Positions 9,765 through 18,631 of a stretch of 64,000 bases of DNA are shown in pieces. Position 1 is the stretch's first letter. Every line of letters begins with the position of its first letter. Position numbers and translations under genes: made by a program. Origin of the DNA: Flavobacterium sp. LC2016-12 (lineage in GTDB: Bacteria > Bacteroidota > Bacteroidia > Flavobacteriales > Flavobacteriaceae); contig NZ_JADKPT010000001.1 of assembly GCF_015351595.1 (NCBI RefSeq), forward strand, positions 372,001 through 436,000. The letters run 5' to 3'. The notes beneath the pieces are model-generated. The model was given only the letters and a program-made list of their open reading frames with translations. It was not told where the DNA came from and ran no database searches.

Positions 9765-11753
9765 CTATTCCTGGCCTAAATTACGTAATTGTTTTAATTT
9801 ATCTTTCCAAACTTCAAGGCTTTCCTTGTGGATGGCGATGTTTTTACGGACTTCAAGAACAATCGAATTTTCTTTTTTCGCGTTTTTAGTATTCGTGAAA
9901 AATTGAATATTATTCTCTAACTGAAAAATTTCGTTTTGAACTTCTTCAATCTTACGCATTAGGAAAATCTTTTCATTATCTAATTTACGTGTATCATTAC
10001 TTTCAGATAAAGAATCAATTCTGTTAGAAAAACGCATCATCTCCGTTTCTTTTTTACTCAAACTTAGTTTTTCAAAAAGTGCATCTAAAATTTTATTGAA
10101 TTTTCCTTCGATATGGCGTCTTGAAAAAGGTACTTTTCCATATCCTTTCCAGGTTTCAATATGTAATTTAATAGCGTCTAAATCGGTTTTATGATCTCCT
10201 GTTAACTGATAAGCTCTCAAAATATCTAAGTATGCCTTTTTGTTATCAAAAGCGGCTACTTCGTCTCCGTTTTCCTCAGATTTATGTTCTTTTAGTTTGT
10301 TGAAATAATGATTACAAGCATCTTTGAATTCTTTCCAGATCTTATCTGAATATTTTTTTGGAACATGACCAATTTGTTTCCACTCTTCCTGAATTTGTTT
10401 CATTATTGGAGTAGTAGCACCAAAATCAGTACTCTCTTGTAGTTCTTTTGCTTTGGCAACAAGAGCCATTTTTTTGTTTAAATTGTCGTTTTGATCTTTT
10501 TTAATGTCTTTATAAAATGAATTTTTAAAAGAATTAAAATTTCTAACGGCAGTCTTAAATGCAGCCCAGGTTTCTTCGTTTACTTCAGAAGGAACTTTTC
10601 CGGCAGCGAAAAACTCATTTCGAAGCGCTTCAACTTTTTGTATTTGAACAAGCCATTGCGAGTGCGAACCTACCTTTTCTGTTCCTAGAACCTCAAGTGT
10701 AGCAATAATACCTTTTTTAACTTCAAGATTTTGTTGCTCGTTTGCTCTTTGACTTTCAAATAAAAGTTCTCTTTTATCATGAATTTTTTTAGTTAGCTCG
10801 CTAAATTTATTCCAGATGGCATCGCGATGTTCTTTAGAAACAGGTCCGATATCTTCTTTCCAGATTCTGTGTAAATCTTGTAATTCTCTAAATGCTTTAC
10901 TGATATCAGTTTCATTTACTAATTCTTCAACACGAGCTATTATTTTTTGTTTTTGATCAAGATTGTATTTAAAATCTAAATCTCTTGCTTCACGATCTAA
11001 ATGTAGGTAATCATAGAAATTCTCTACATGAAAATGATAATTATTCCAAACGTGATTGTATTTATCTTTTGGGATTGCACCGGCATTTTTCCATCGTTCT
11101 CTTAAATCATTGAAATGTTTTAGAGTATCTTTAATGTTTTCCTGCGGATTTATAAGTTCTTTTAGTTCCTCAACAATAGCAAGTCGATTCTCTAAATTTG
11201 ATTTTAAGTTGGTTTGCAGATGTTTAAAATGGGCATTCCTTTTTTCTCTGAAAATATTGTAATATTCATCAAATTTAGATTTAAGCGGAGAATGATATTC
11301 AAATTCTTCGTTTGGATCTTGTTTCGAGGTGTTAAATTCCTCTTTTTTCTCCTCAATAAGATGATTGTATTGTAATAAAAATGATTTTTTAATTTCTTCG
11401 ATATGATCTTTTACAGACATTACTTTATCTGTATTAACAAGCTTTTTCAATTCATCAACAAGGGCATCTAAAGAAAAAGTATCATAATCCTGCATAGGAA
11501 AATCATGGCGCTCTTTTAGCGTCTCATCTTCACTTTCTTCAGCATTAGAATTTGTTATAGCGTCAAGTGCTGTTTGATGATTGGTTTCTTCAGTTTCTGC
11601 AGTATTTTCTATTTCAGTTTCAGGTGAAATTTCATTTTCTGGAGTTACTTCAGAACTCAATGTTTCAATTGCATCATTTTGTATAGAATCGCTTATTTCG
11701 ATTCCTGATTTTCCATCTGCTTCTTGCAGGTTATCATTCTTTTCTTCTAACAT
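9765..11753 (-). CDS. DUF349 repeat protein
   Basis: The 662-residue cytoplasmic protein has an acidic, low-complexity N-terminus (about 1-85, Glu/Thr/Asn-rich) followed by at least five helical DUF349 units. Their W-x-x-x-G signatures are visible, for example 'RERWKNAGAIPKDKYNHVW', 'EEWKQIGHVPKKYSDKIW' and 'IETWKGYGKVPFSRRHIEG'. A coiled coil closes the protein. The function of DUF349 is not established. The gene is monocistronic. GAAAGATA at 11788-11795 reads TATCTTTC on the minus strand and is a possible variant -7 element. The 293-base gap upstream of it (11754-12046) shows nothing else. Confidence 0.85.
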   Translation of the reverse strand: MLEEKNDNLQEADGKSGIEISDSIQNDAIETLSSEVTPENEISPETEIENTAETEETNHQTALDAITNSNAEESEDETLKERHDFPMQDYDTFSLDALVDELKKLVNTDKVMSVKDHIEEIKKSFLLQYNHLIEEKKEEFNTSKQDPNEEFEYHSPLKSKFDEYYNIFREKRNAHFKHLQTNLKSNLENRLAIVEELKELINPQENIKDTLKHFNDLRERWKNAGAIPKDKYNHVWNNYHFHVENFYDYLHLDREARDLDFKYNLDQKQKIIARVEELVNETDISKAFRELQDLHRIWKEDIGPVSKEHRDAIWNKFSELTKKIHDKRELLFESQRANEQQNLEVKKGIIATLEVLGTEKVGSHSQWLVQIQKVEALRNEFFAAGKVPSEVNEETWAAFKTAVRNFNSFKNSFYKDIKKDQNDNLNKKMALVAKAKELQESTDFGATTPIMKQIQEEWKQIGHVPKKYSDKIWKEFKDACNHYFNKLKEHKSEENGDEVAAFDNKKAYLDILRAYQLTGDHKTDLDAIKLHIETWKGYGKVPFSRRHIEGKFNKILDALFEKLSLSKKETEMMRFSNRIDSLSESNDTRKLDNEKIFLMRKIEEVQNEIFQLENNIQFFTNTKNAKKENSIVLEVRKNIAIHKESLEVWKDKLKQLRNLGQE

Positions 11754-12046
11754 TTTAAATGTATAAGGTTTTTATTTTAAACAGTGCGAAAGATAGTAAA
11801 GGTGTTTCTAAATACAAAATAAATCCTTTGTTTATACGCTATTTTACGATTAAATTCATGTTTATTCAAGGAATTTGCGATTATGATGTGATTTTTTTTA
11901 TTGATTTTTTAATGTTTATTTAAATTAGGAATAAATAGTGTTTTAAGAAAAACAGTCATAAATTTATATCGTAACTGAAGATTGGTTGTTTTTTCCGGAT
12001 ATTGATAGAGTATGGTATGATGAAGATTTTTTGAATTACTCGTAAA

Positions 12047-12796
12047 CTAGAATAAAATTAGAAAACCAGCTTCTATACCGTAATTGTATGTTTTATCTCC
12101 GCCAAATGCAACACTTGGATGAATATATATCAGATTTGTTGGGGTTATTTTTCTGCCATATTCAACGTATGCATTATTTTGGTAGCCATTGATAGTGCTA
12201 TTATATCGTAATGCTACATCACCTGCAATCCAGTTTTTTCCAAAAAAATGGAATAATACACTTTCGAGAACACCAATGCTAATATCATTGCGTTGACTTG
12301 ATCCAGCGAAACTTTGTTGGTATTCAAAGGAGGAAATCCACAGAAATTTTTTCTCATTAAAATATCTACCATAAAAAAAGGCCGGCATAATTACCCATTT
12401 TCCGGATCCAAATGCTGGATCTACTGCGGAATTAGCATAAACTCTTGCTCTTAGAGCAATGCCCTGGCTGTTTTTCATAAAGGGGATATAACTTATCCCC
12501 ATACCTACATCTCCAAGCCCGGTTTTGTTTGTCTCATTAGTATTTGCGGATACTAAAGGGAGGTCAAACCTTAAGTTCCATGCCTTGCTCCCAATAGGAA
12601 TTAAGGCACGTGCTTGTGTAGTATTAAACGAACCATTTTTGGTATCCAGGTATTCGTTGTAAAAAAGTAAAGTTTGCAGATAATAACGAAAACGCGGTTC
12701 AGTAAATGGAATTTTTTCTTCGACTTCTGTCCCTTGCGCTTTTGCGGATGTAATTCCTAGAAATATTAAAATACAAAGTAAGTATATTTTTCTCAT
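12047..12796 (-). CDS. Secreted outer-membrane beta-barrel-like protein
   Basis: The 249-residue protein has a clear signal peptide ending 'ITSAKAQ'. The rest alternates hydrophobic and polar residues in strands, with many aromatic residues and a terminal phenylalanine, typical of outer-membrane barrels. Segments such as 'ARALIPIGSKAWNLRFDLPL' and 'GLGDVGMGISYIPF' resemble the transporter/MetA-like barrel family often annotated in Bacteroidota. The substrate is unknown. It sits 67 bases downstream of aroE on the same strand, and co-transcription with aroE is possible. Confidence 0.65.
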   Translation of the reverse strand: MRKIYLLCILIFLGITSAKAQGTEVEEKIPFTEPRFRYYLQTLLFYNEYLDTKNGSFNTTQARALIPIGSKAWNLRFDLPLVSANTNETNKTGLGDVGMGISYIPFMKNSQGIALRARVYANSAVDPAFGSGKWVIMPAFFYGRYFNEKKFLWISSFEYQQSFAGSSQRNDISIGVLESVLFHFFGKNWIAGDVALRYNSTINGYQNNAYVEYGRKITPTNLIYIHPSVAFGGDKTYNYGIEAGFLILF

Positions 12797-12863
12797 AACT
12801 ACCTATTAATGAATAGACTAAGTTACGAAAATTACTTTAGCATTTTATTTGTTAAGATTTTTT

Positions 12864-13613
12864 TTATTTATTCCATATTTTCCACGCTTTTTCAGCTTGA
12901 AAAATAAGCATGTCGTATCCATTTTTAGTAATTGCTCCGTATTTTTTAGCATTTTTCATAAACTGTGTCTCTGCAGGATTATAAATTAAATCGTATGCAA
13001 TATGTTTGTCAGTAAAAAACTCGTAAGGCAAATCAGGACAAGCCTCAATATTAGGACTTGTTCCCACTGGAGTACAATTGATTATAATTTGGAAATTGTC
13101 AAAAGTCGTCGCATTGATTAGATCATAATCAATGATGTTCTCCTTAGCTTCTCTGGATACAAAAGTGTAAGGAATATCAAGCTCATCAAGAGCAAATGCA
13201 ACACCTTTTGAAGCACCACCTGTTCCTAAAATTAGTGCTTTTTTATGATGTGGTTCTAATAATGGTTTTAATGATTTCTTGAAGCCATAATAATCTGTGT
13301 TGTATCCTTTAAGTTTTCCGTTTTTGGTAAACTTAATGGTATTAACAGCACCAATTAATTTTGCTTTTGTTGATAGTTTATCCAAATAAGGAATTACTTG
13401 TTCCTTGTAAGGAATAGTAACATTTAAACCTTTTAAATCTGGGTTGTTTTTTAGCAATCCGGTAAAATGATTGATTTCAGAAATATCGAAATTTTCATAG
13501 CTGTTACCAACAAAAACTTCATCGCTAAATTTTTCTGTAAAATATCCTTTTGAAAATGAGTAGCTAATATTACGCCCTAATAAGCCAAAACGTCTTTTTA
13601 AAATATCAATCAT
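12864..13613 (-). CDS. aroE: Shikimate dehydrogenase
   Basis: AroE reduces 3-dehydroshikimate to shikimate with NADPH in aromatic amino-acid synthesis. The 249-residue protein has the shikimate-binding serines in 'ISYSFSKGYF', the catalytic pair Lys70 (NVTIPYK) and Asp107 (NTDYYGF), Asn91, the dinucleotide loop GTGGAS (130-135) and the C-terminal 'NGYDMLIFQA' glutamine motif. Length is slightly short of E. coli AroE but normal for Bacteroidota. Its start codon shares one base with the upstream TPR gene's stop (TAATG), indicating translational coupling. Confidence 0.95.
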   Translation of the reverse strand: MIDILKRRFGLLGRNISYSFSKGYFTEKFSDEVFVGNSYENFDISEINHFTGLLKNNPDLKGLNVTIPYKEQVIPYLDKLSTKAKLIGAVNTIKFTKNGKLKGYNTDYYGFKKSLKPLLEPHHKKALILGTGGASKGVAFALDELDIPYTFVSREAKENIIDYDLINATTFDNFQIIINCTPVGTSPNIEACPDLPYEFFTDKHIAYDLIYNPAETQFMKNAKKYGAITKNGYDMLIFQAEKAWKIWNK

Positions 13614-15010
13614 TATTGTTTTCTATGTTTTTCAATATAATTTTTTACCATTTTTTTTGTCCAGACTACAGGAAATAAATCTTCGATCAAAATATAATTG
13701 TCAAAGTTTAAACGTAAACCATTGCTTAAATGGAATTTTGCTTTTGTATTATCCTGAATCATGAAATACAATCCTGCCAAACGATATTCGATTTCGTTTT
13801 CCTCCGGAAAGTATTCTGAAGCTTGCAATAAGGTTTGAATAGCGCTTTCGAATTCACCTAAAAATTGTAAGATGTCAACCCAATATAACCAGGTATCCAA
13901 AGCATAATCACCAAATTCAACTGCTTTTCTATAGCCAAATTCTGCTTCCTCAAAAAAGTTCATTTGCTTGTTGATCGTTGCATAGCGTTTCCAATACAAA
14001 CGATTTTGATTGTCAATTGCTAAAGCCTTGTTGACAAAAAATAATGCTTTCTGAAAGTTTTTCTGGCGAACATAAAAGTCGGTAATGGCAATCCATCCTT
14101 TGTCTAAAAGAGGATCTTCATGAACGGTCTGGTTGTAATATTGAAGTGCTTTTACAGCATTTCCCAGTTTTTCGTAACATTTTCCAATACGCAATAGTGC
14201 ATATGAAGTTGCATCGTCTAATTCGATAGTTCTGTTGTAGCTTTCAATTGCTTCAGCGTATTTCTTCAAACGCTCGTAAGCTTTTGCTTTTTCCATGAAA
14301 GCGCCTAAAAACTCGTCATCGATTAACGTTGCATAATCAAAAGCACGAATCGCATTTTCATATTCTTTTACGCCATAATGCAAGCGTCCAAGCTGATGCC
14401 AGGCGATTTCGCTATATGGGTTTTTATTGATATAATCGTTTAGATAAACAATAGCTTCCTGATTTTGATCTAAAAATTCAAAACAATACACTACGTTATA
14501 TAAAGCAGATTGATCTTCTAAGTCTTCTTCAAGACATTTGATAAAACTGTCTTTTGCCATCTCAAGGTTATCCATGAAAAGATACTCCATTCCAATTAAG
14601 TTGTACACGTCAGCGTAGTCGTCAGTATATTGCAAGGCGATTTTAAGCAATTCTACCGCTTTTTCGTGTTGATCTCTTTTAGAACAAATATTAGCTTTCT
14701 GGATGTATATTTCCTCGTTATTAGGTTCAATTGCATACAACTCATTCAAAAGCTTTTCAGCAATCTCCAGTTTGTCGTCGTAAACCAGCATTTCTACTTG
14801 TACTAATTTTAAGCCTGTAGATTTTGGATGTTGGTCTAATGCAAGTTTTAAGGCCTTTTTTGCTAAATTAGCCTTGCCTATGTCTAAGTAATGAAGAATA
14901 ATTTCTTCAAATTCTTCAGAATCAAAAAAGAGTACTTTGTTAGTTTTTAACATTGACTCAAATTTGGATAGGGATAGGTTATAATCTTCTTCTTCGTTGC
15001 TTAATTGCAT
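13613..15010 (-). CDS. Cytoplasmic TPR protein coupled to aroE
   Basis: The 465-residue protein consists almost entirely of tetratricopeptide repeats from residue 45 onward, for example 'ADVYNLIGMEYLFMDNLEMA', 'AWHQLGRLHYGVKEYENAI' and 'SYALLRIGKCYEKLGNAVKA'. There is no signal peptide or membrane segment, so a cytoplasmic scaffold role is likely. Its stop overlaps the aroE start by one base, so the two are translated from one message. Partners are unknown. The 212 bases upstream (15011-15222) hold no recognisable feature. Confidence 0.85.
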   Translation of the reverse strand: MQLSNEEEDYNLSLSKFESMLKTNKVLFFDSEEFEEIILHYLDIGKANLAKKALKLALDQHPKSTGLKLVQVEMLVYDDKLEIAEKLLNELYAIEPNNEEIYIQKANICSKRDQHEKAVELLKIALQYTDDYADVYNLIGMEYLFMDNLEMAKDSFIKCLEEDLEDQSALYNVVYCFEFLDQNQEAIVYLNDYINKNPYSEIAWHQLGRLHYGVKEYENAIRAFDYATLIDDEFLGAFMEKAKAYERLKKYAEAIESYNRTIELDDATSYALLRIGKCYEKLGNAVKALQYYNQTVHEDPLLDKGWIAITDFYVRQKNFQKALFFVNKALAIDNQNRLYWKRYATINKQMNFFEEAEFGYRKAVEFGDYALDTWLYWVDILQFLGEFESAIQTLLQASEYFPEENEIEYRLAGLYFMIQDNTKAKFHLSNGLRLNFDNYILIEDLFPVVWTKKMVKNYIEKHRKQ

Positions 15011-15222
15011 ACTGTCTTTATTTGAAATTAGCCTGTTATAAATTTAGGCAACCATATTATTGTTGTGGGGAAAGGAAATTAATTGTTTTGAACAATTTAA
15101 TTAACAATATGGACAGAATTTCGATTCTGTTTTTAGTCATAATCTTCTGATATTTAAAAGATTATTTTGATTATTATTCTAATTTTTATTTTGTCGGATA
15201 ACAAATTCTGATAGCTTTAAAT

Positions 15223-16419
15223 TTAAGCTTCTTGCTGTTTTTTCACAATGTTATCCATAACGCTTAAAATTATAGCGCAACCTTCTTTTATTTCTTCTTC
15301 AGAAATGGTCAATGGCGGTGTAATTCGAATGGCGCATCCTTCAAACAGCAACCAGAATAAAATCAATCCTTTATCCTGACAATTTAGAATAACCTCATTG
15401 GTTATTTCGGCTGTTTCAGTCATCGCAGCAAGCATTAATCCTTTTCCTCTAACTTCCTTTATCAAAGGATGTACCAAAAGCGATCGAAAGAGTTTTTCTT
15501 TCTCTAAGGCTTCCTGCATTATGTTAGTCTCAGTTAATTCCTGCAAAGTCGCCAAACAAGCTGACGCAATGACAGGGTGACCACCAAAAGTTGTAATATG
15601 TCCTAACTTCGGATTTTCTGTTAAAAGATCCATTTTTTCTGCAGAAGCTGTAAAAGCACCAACTGGCATGCCGCCACCCATACCTTTTCCCATCACTACA
15701 ATATCAGGAATGACATCGTAATTTTGAAAGCCAAAAAGTTTTCCTGTTCTACCAAAACCAGGTTGGATTTCGTCTACAATCATCATGGCTCCAACTTCAT
15801 CACATCGTTTTCGTACCTTCTGTAAAAAGTTGTTTTCTGGTTGAATAAATCCGGCACCTCCCTGAATAGTTTCTAAAAGAATTGCTGCAGTTCGGGTTGT
15901 TATTTTTTGTAAATCGGCTTCGTTATTGAAAGTAATAAAATCGACATCTGGCAGCAAGGGACGGAAAGCTTGTTTACGCTCTTCAAATCCCATTACACTC
16001 ATCGATCCCATAGTGTTACCATGATAAGCATTGTGGCACGAAATAAGCTGACTACGACCTGTTGTTCGTTTAGCCAATTTAAGCGCGCCTTCGATAGCTT
16101 CTGTACCTGAGTTTACTAAATAGGTTTTATTAAGAGATTCTGGTAGGAGTGAAGCCAATAATTTACAATACTGAACGGCTGGGCTTTGTGAATATTCGCC
16201 ATAAACCATCACATGTGAATATTTATCTAACTGATCTTTTATAGCCTGATTCACTCTCGGATGCTGGTGTCCAAGCGTGCAAGCCGATACGCCGGCAACA
16301 AAATCTAAATATTTTTTATCGTTTGTGTCGTAAATATAAGAGCCAATAGCGTGTGAAACTTCCATTCCGAGTGGATAAGGAGAAGTTTGTGCCTGGTATT
16401 TTATAAAATCTGGATTCAC
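15223..16419 (-). CDS. Class-III PLP aminotransferase (acetylornithine/ornithine-type)
   Basis: The 398-residue fold-type I aminotransferase has the PLP lysine Lys245 in 'VVMGKGMGGGMPVGAF', the cofactor-binding 'VDEIQPGFGRTG' and the phosphate-binding 'NSGTEAIEGALKLAKRTTG'. It belongs to the ornithine/acetylornithine/4-aminobutyrate group, and the substrate cannot be read from sequence alone. No arginine-synthesis gene is adjacent. In flavobacteria this locus typically precedes an OstA-like gene, as here, with 187 bases of repeat-bearing DNA between. A biosynthetic role in amino-acid metabolism is the general inference. Confidence 0.85.
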   Translation of the reverse strand: MNPDFIKYQAQTSPYPLGMEVSHAIGSYIYDTNDKKYLDFVAGVSACTLGHQHPRVNQAIKDQLDKYSHVMVYGEYSQSPAVQYCKLLASLLPESLNKTYLVNSGTEAIEGALKLAKRTTGRSQLISCHNAYHGNTMGSMSVMGFEERKQAFRPLLPDVDFITFNNEADLQKITTRTAAILLETIQGGAGFIQPENNFLQKVRKRCDEVGAMMIVDEIQPGFGRTGKLFGFQNYDVIPDIVVMGKGMGGGMPVGAFTASAEKMDLLTENPKLGHITTFGGHPVIASACLATLQELTETNIMQEALEKEKLFRSLLVHPLIKEVRGKGLMLAAMTETAEITNEVILNCQDKGLILFWLLFEGCAIRITPPLTISEEEIKEGCAIILSVMDNIVKKQQEA

Positions 16420-16497
16420 TGTTATTTGTTTAAAAGTTTCAAGTTTCAGGTTTCAAGTTGACTGAAAACTGAAAATTACGAATGATTTATTTTAACC

Positions 16498-16523
16498 GCA
16501 ATCCCGATAGTTATCGGGAGCAA
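16498..16523. repeat. Palindrome flanked by GCAA duplication, copy 1
   Basis: An 18-nt near-palindrome (TCCCGATAGTTATCGGGA, 16502-16519) is bracketed by GCAA at 16498-16501 and GCAA at 16520-16523, inside a TTAACCGCAAAG-type word. The same arrangement occurs at 32652-32680. The surrounding 16430-16470 also has TTTCAAGTTTCAGG direct repeats. Confidence 0.6.
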
Positions 16524-16606
16524 AGTTTTTTTGTACTATAAACTGAGATTGGAGTCTTAATAAGGCCACACAGCTTTACGCTGAAAACTGAGACTGAGAC
16601 TGAAAA

Positions 16607-18292
16607 CTACTTCTTAGCCTTGGCAGTTTTTGTCGTATCCGCTTTAGCTGTACTTGTTTTTAATGCAGGTTTCTTTTTATCGTAATCACGCGTCTCTTTT
16701 CTGACTTTCATAGGGACGTCTTTATCTTTTGCTTCCTGGTCTTTTCCTTGCTGAATTAGTTTGTCATTTTCTTCATTGTCCTCAGCACTAAAAATATCAT
16801 CTTTCGATTTAATTCTTTCATCGCCACGCCAGACCAAACCTCTTAATTTTCGTGCATTTTCAGGTAAATCAGCTTCTGGATATATATCGCCATCTACTTT
16901 ATTATAAAAAGTAATCGTTTCAATAGCATTATTCTCTAAAATAAGATTGATTTTACTGCTGACATTTTTATTAATTCCGATGAGCTCATTGGCGTCATTT
17001 CGCATATAATAAATCACTTCGGTATTTTTGATGACATCAACATCGTGAAGTTTACCATCCCTGAATTTTCCAAATAAATTGAGCCCTTTTACCTGATTAA
17101 ATCCGGTTCCGAGTGTATCCCGCGAGACCAGAAAAGTGTTATTGAGCACCTTTAATGAATCTAGTTTTTTGGTAGTATTGTCACCAATTAAATGCATGAC
17201 ATCTCCGGTAATCTGGCTGTCTCCATTCCATAAAATAGGATTTCCTATTAATTTTGTCAAAGCCGTTTTGGAGTTTGAATGTATAGAATCACATTTTCCA
17301 CTCATATCAACCTTAAAAAAACGAACATTGTTAAAAGCTCTCAGGATTCGTTCACCTTCTTTTCCGGTAACCATTAATTTTTTTCCGTGAATGTAAACTG
17401 AATCGTTCTCAACAAAGTTAACTGCTACAGCTCTTTTCGTCACAAACATAGAATCTTTCAGTTTGTAAATTTCGGCATAATGTCCTTTTACAATTCCACG
17501 ATTTATGGAATCGGTAATTTTTACATTTCGCGTTGCTGATGCAAATTCGATATTCCGGTTATAATACAAGCTGTCACCTTCTATAAGTCGATCATCGTAT
17601 TTAATATAAGATTTTCTGAGAAAATGCGCGAGGTTTTTTTTGGTATCATAAAAACCTTTTTCCGTATAAATATAGTTGGCTTTACTTGTAATTGTTGAAG
17701 GTCCAAGTAAGTAAGTATGTCCTGAATTACTATAATAATCTAAGTGATTTGATTTTACTACATATTTAGGATTCGTTAGCGTTACCTCGGTCAAAAACTG
17801 AAACTTTTTTTCGGCTACATAATACCTACCTGACTTACTAACTAGTGTATTGTCTTTGTTAACGATTGTACCTTTTGTATTGTAAAAAACTTCCTGAACA
17901 TTACGGTCAAAATTAATAGTATCCGTTTGTAAAGTTGCATCAGGAGAAGTCATTACAGCATTTCCTGTCGCAAATGCCTTTTTCATATTTCCGTTATATT
18001 CAGCATATTTACTGTTTAAAAACAAAGTATCGCCCTGAACCAATTGTACATTACCAAAAGCTTTTAGATAATTTTCTTTTTGAAAAAAATAAGCTTTATT
18101 ACATGTCAGTACAACGCCATCATGATTTATTTTGACATTTCCTGTAAGTAAAAGGGCATCTGGTGCTGCTACTTGATCGACATCAGAAAAATCGGCATTT
18201 TCTACAATAATTTTTTTGGGTGCCTGAGCAAAAATGGTTTGAGCACTTAATAGAAACAAACAATAAGATATGAAAAAGAGTGATTTCTTCAA
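16607..18292 (-). CDS. OstA/LptA-like exported protein
   Basis: The 561-residue protein has a signal peptide ending 'AQTIFAQ' and, from about residue 28, an OstA/LptA-type beta-jelly-roll repeat ('LLLTGNVKINHDGVVLTCNKAYFF', broken into shorter strands). LptA-type proteins bridge lipopolysaccharide across the periplasm. The beta-rich region continues well past LptA length, with repeated 'LxGN/NxVxF' strands, and the C-terminal 70 residues are Lys/Asp/Glu-rich and probably disordered. CAAATTTA at 18309-18316 reads TAAATTTG on the minus strand, a possible -7 element. Role in outer-membrane LPS transport is inferred from the family. Confidence 0.8.
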   Translation of the reverse strand: MKKSLFFISYCLFLLSAQTIFAQAPKKIIVENADFSDVDQVAAPDALLLTGNVKINHDGVVLTCNKAYFFQKENYLKAFGNVQLVQGDTLFLNSKYAEYNGNMKKAFATGNAVMTSPDATLQTDTINFDRNVQEVFYNTKGTIVNKDNTLVSKSGRYYVAEKKFQFLTEVTLTNPKYVVKSNHLDYYSNSGHTYLLGPSTITSKANYIYTEKGFYDTKKNLAHFLRKSYIKYDDRLIEGDSLYYNRNIEFASATRNVKITDSINRGIVKGHYAEIYKLKDSMFVTKRAVAVNFVENDSVYIHGKKLMVTGKEGERILRAFNNVRFFKVDMSGKCDSIHSNSKTALTKLIGNPILWNGDSQITGDVMHLIGDNTTKKLDSLKVLNNTFLVSRDTLGTGFNQVKGLNLFGKFRDGKLHDVDVIKNTEVIYYMRNDANELIGINKNVSSKINLILENNAIETITFYNKVDGDIYPEADLPENARKLRGLVWRGDERIKSKDDIFSAEDNEENDKLIQQGKDQEAKDKDVPMKVRKETRDYDKKKPALKTSTAKADTTKTAKAKK

Positions 18293-18371
18293 TTGATTAA
18301 ATTTTTGTCAAATTTATGAAAAAGGATACAACCTTCATGGATATTAGGATTAATTTATATTTTTTAGATAC

Positions 18372-18454
18372 AAAGCTTCAGAGGGGCAAAGGTTCAAAGG
18401 TTTCTTTAAGTATTTGCAGTCTGTTCGTTTGAACCTTTGCTCTTATGAAGCTTT
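18372..18454. repeat. Two-part inverted repeat in the ostA-amylase gap
   Basis: The outer arms AAAGCTTCA (18372-18380) and TGAAGCTTT (18446-18454) and the inner arms GCAAAGGTTCAAA (18386-18398) and TTTGAACCTTTGC (18428-18440) are both perfect. The element lies in the 339-base gap at 18293-18631, which otherwise holds AT-rich sequence and the upstream region of the amylase gene. It uses the same AAGGTTCAAAGG words found in other gaps. Confidence 0.65.
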
Positions 18455-18631
18455 TAATTATCAACAAAATAAAGCACTCTCACGTTGTAGTAGATCCTTG
18501 TTAATCCATTTTTTGAGAAATTGAATTGAATTTGAGTTGAATTTTAAAAATTAGATTAAATTTAGAAAATGGTTTTGAAGGAATAATTTAATTATAAAGC
18601 CTCAAAAAAAGATCAGATTATAAATAAGAGT

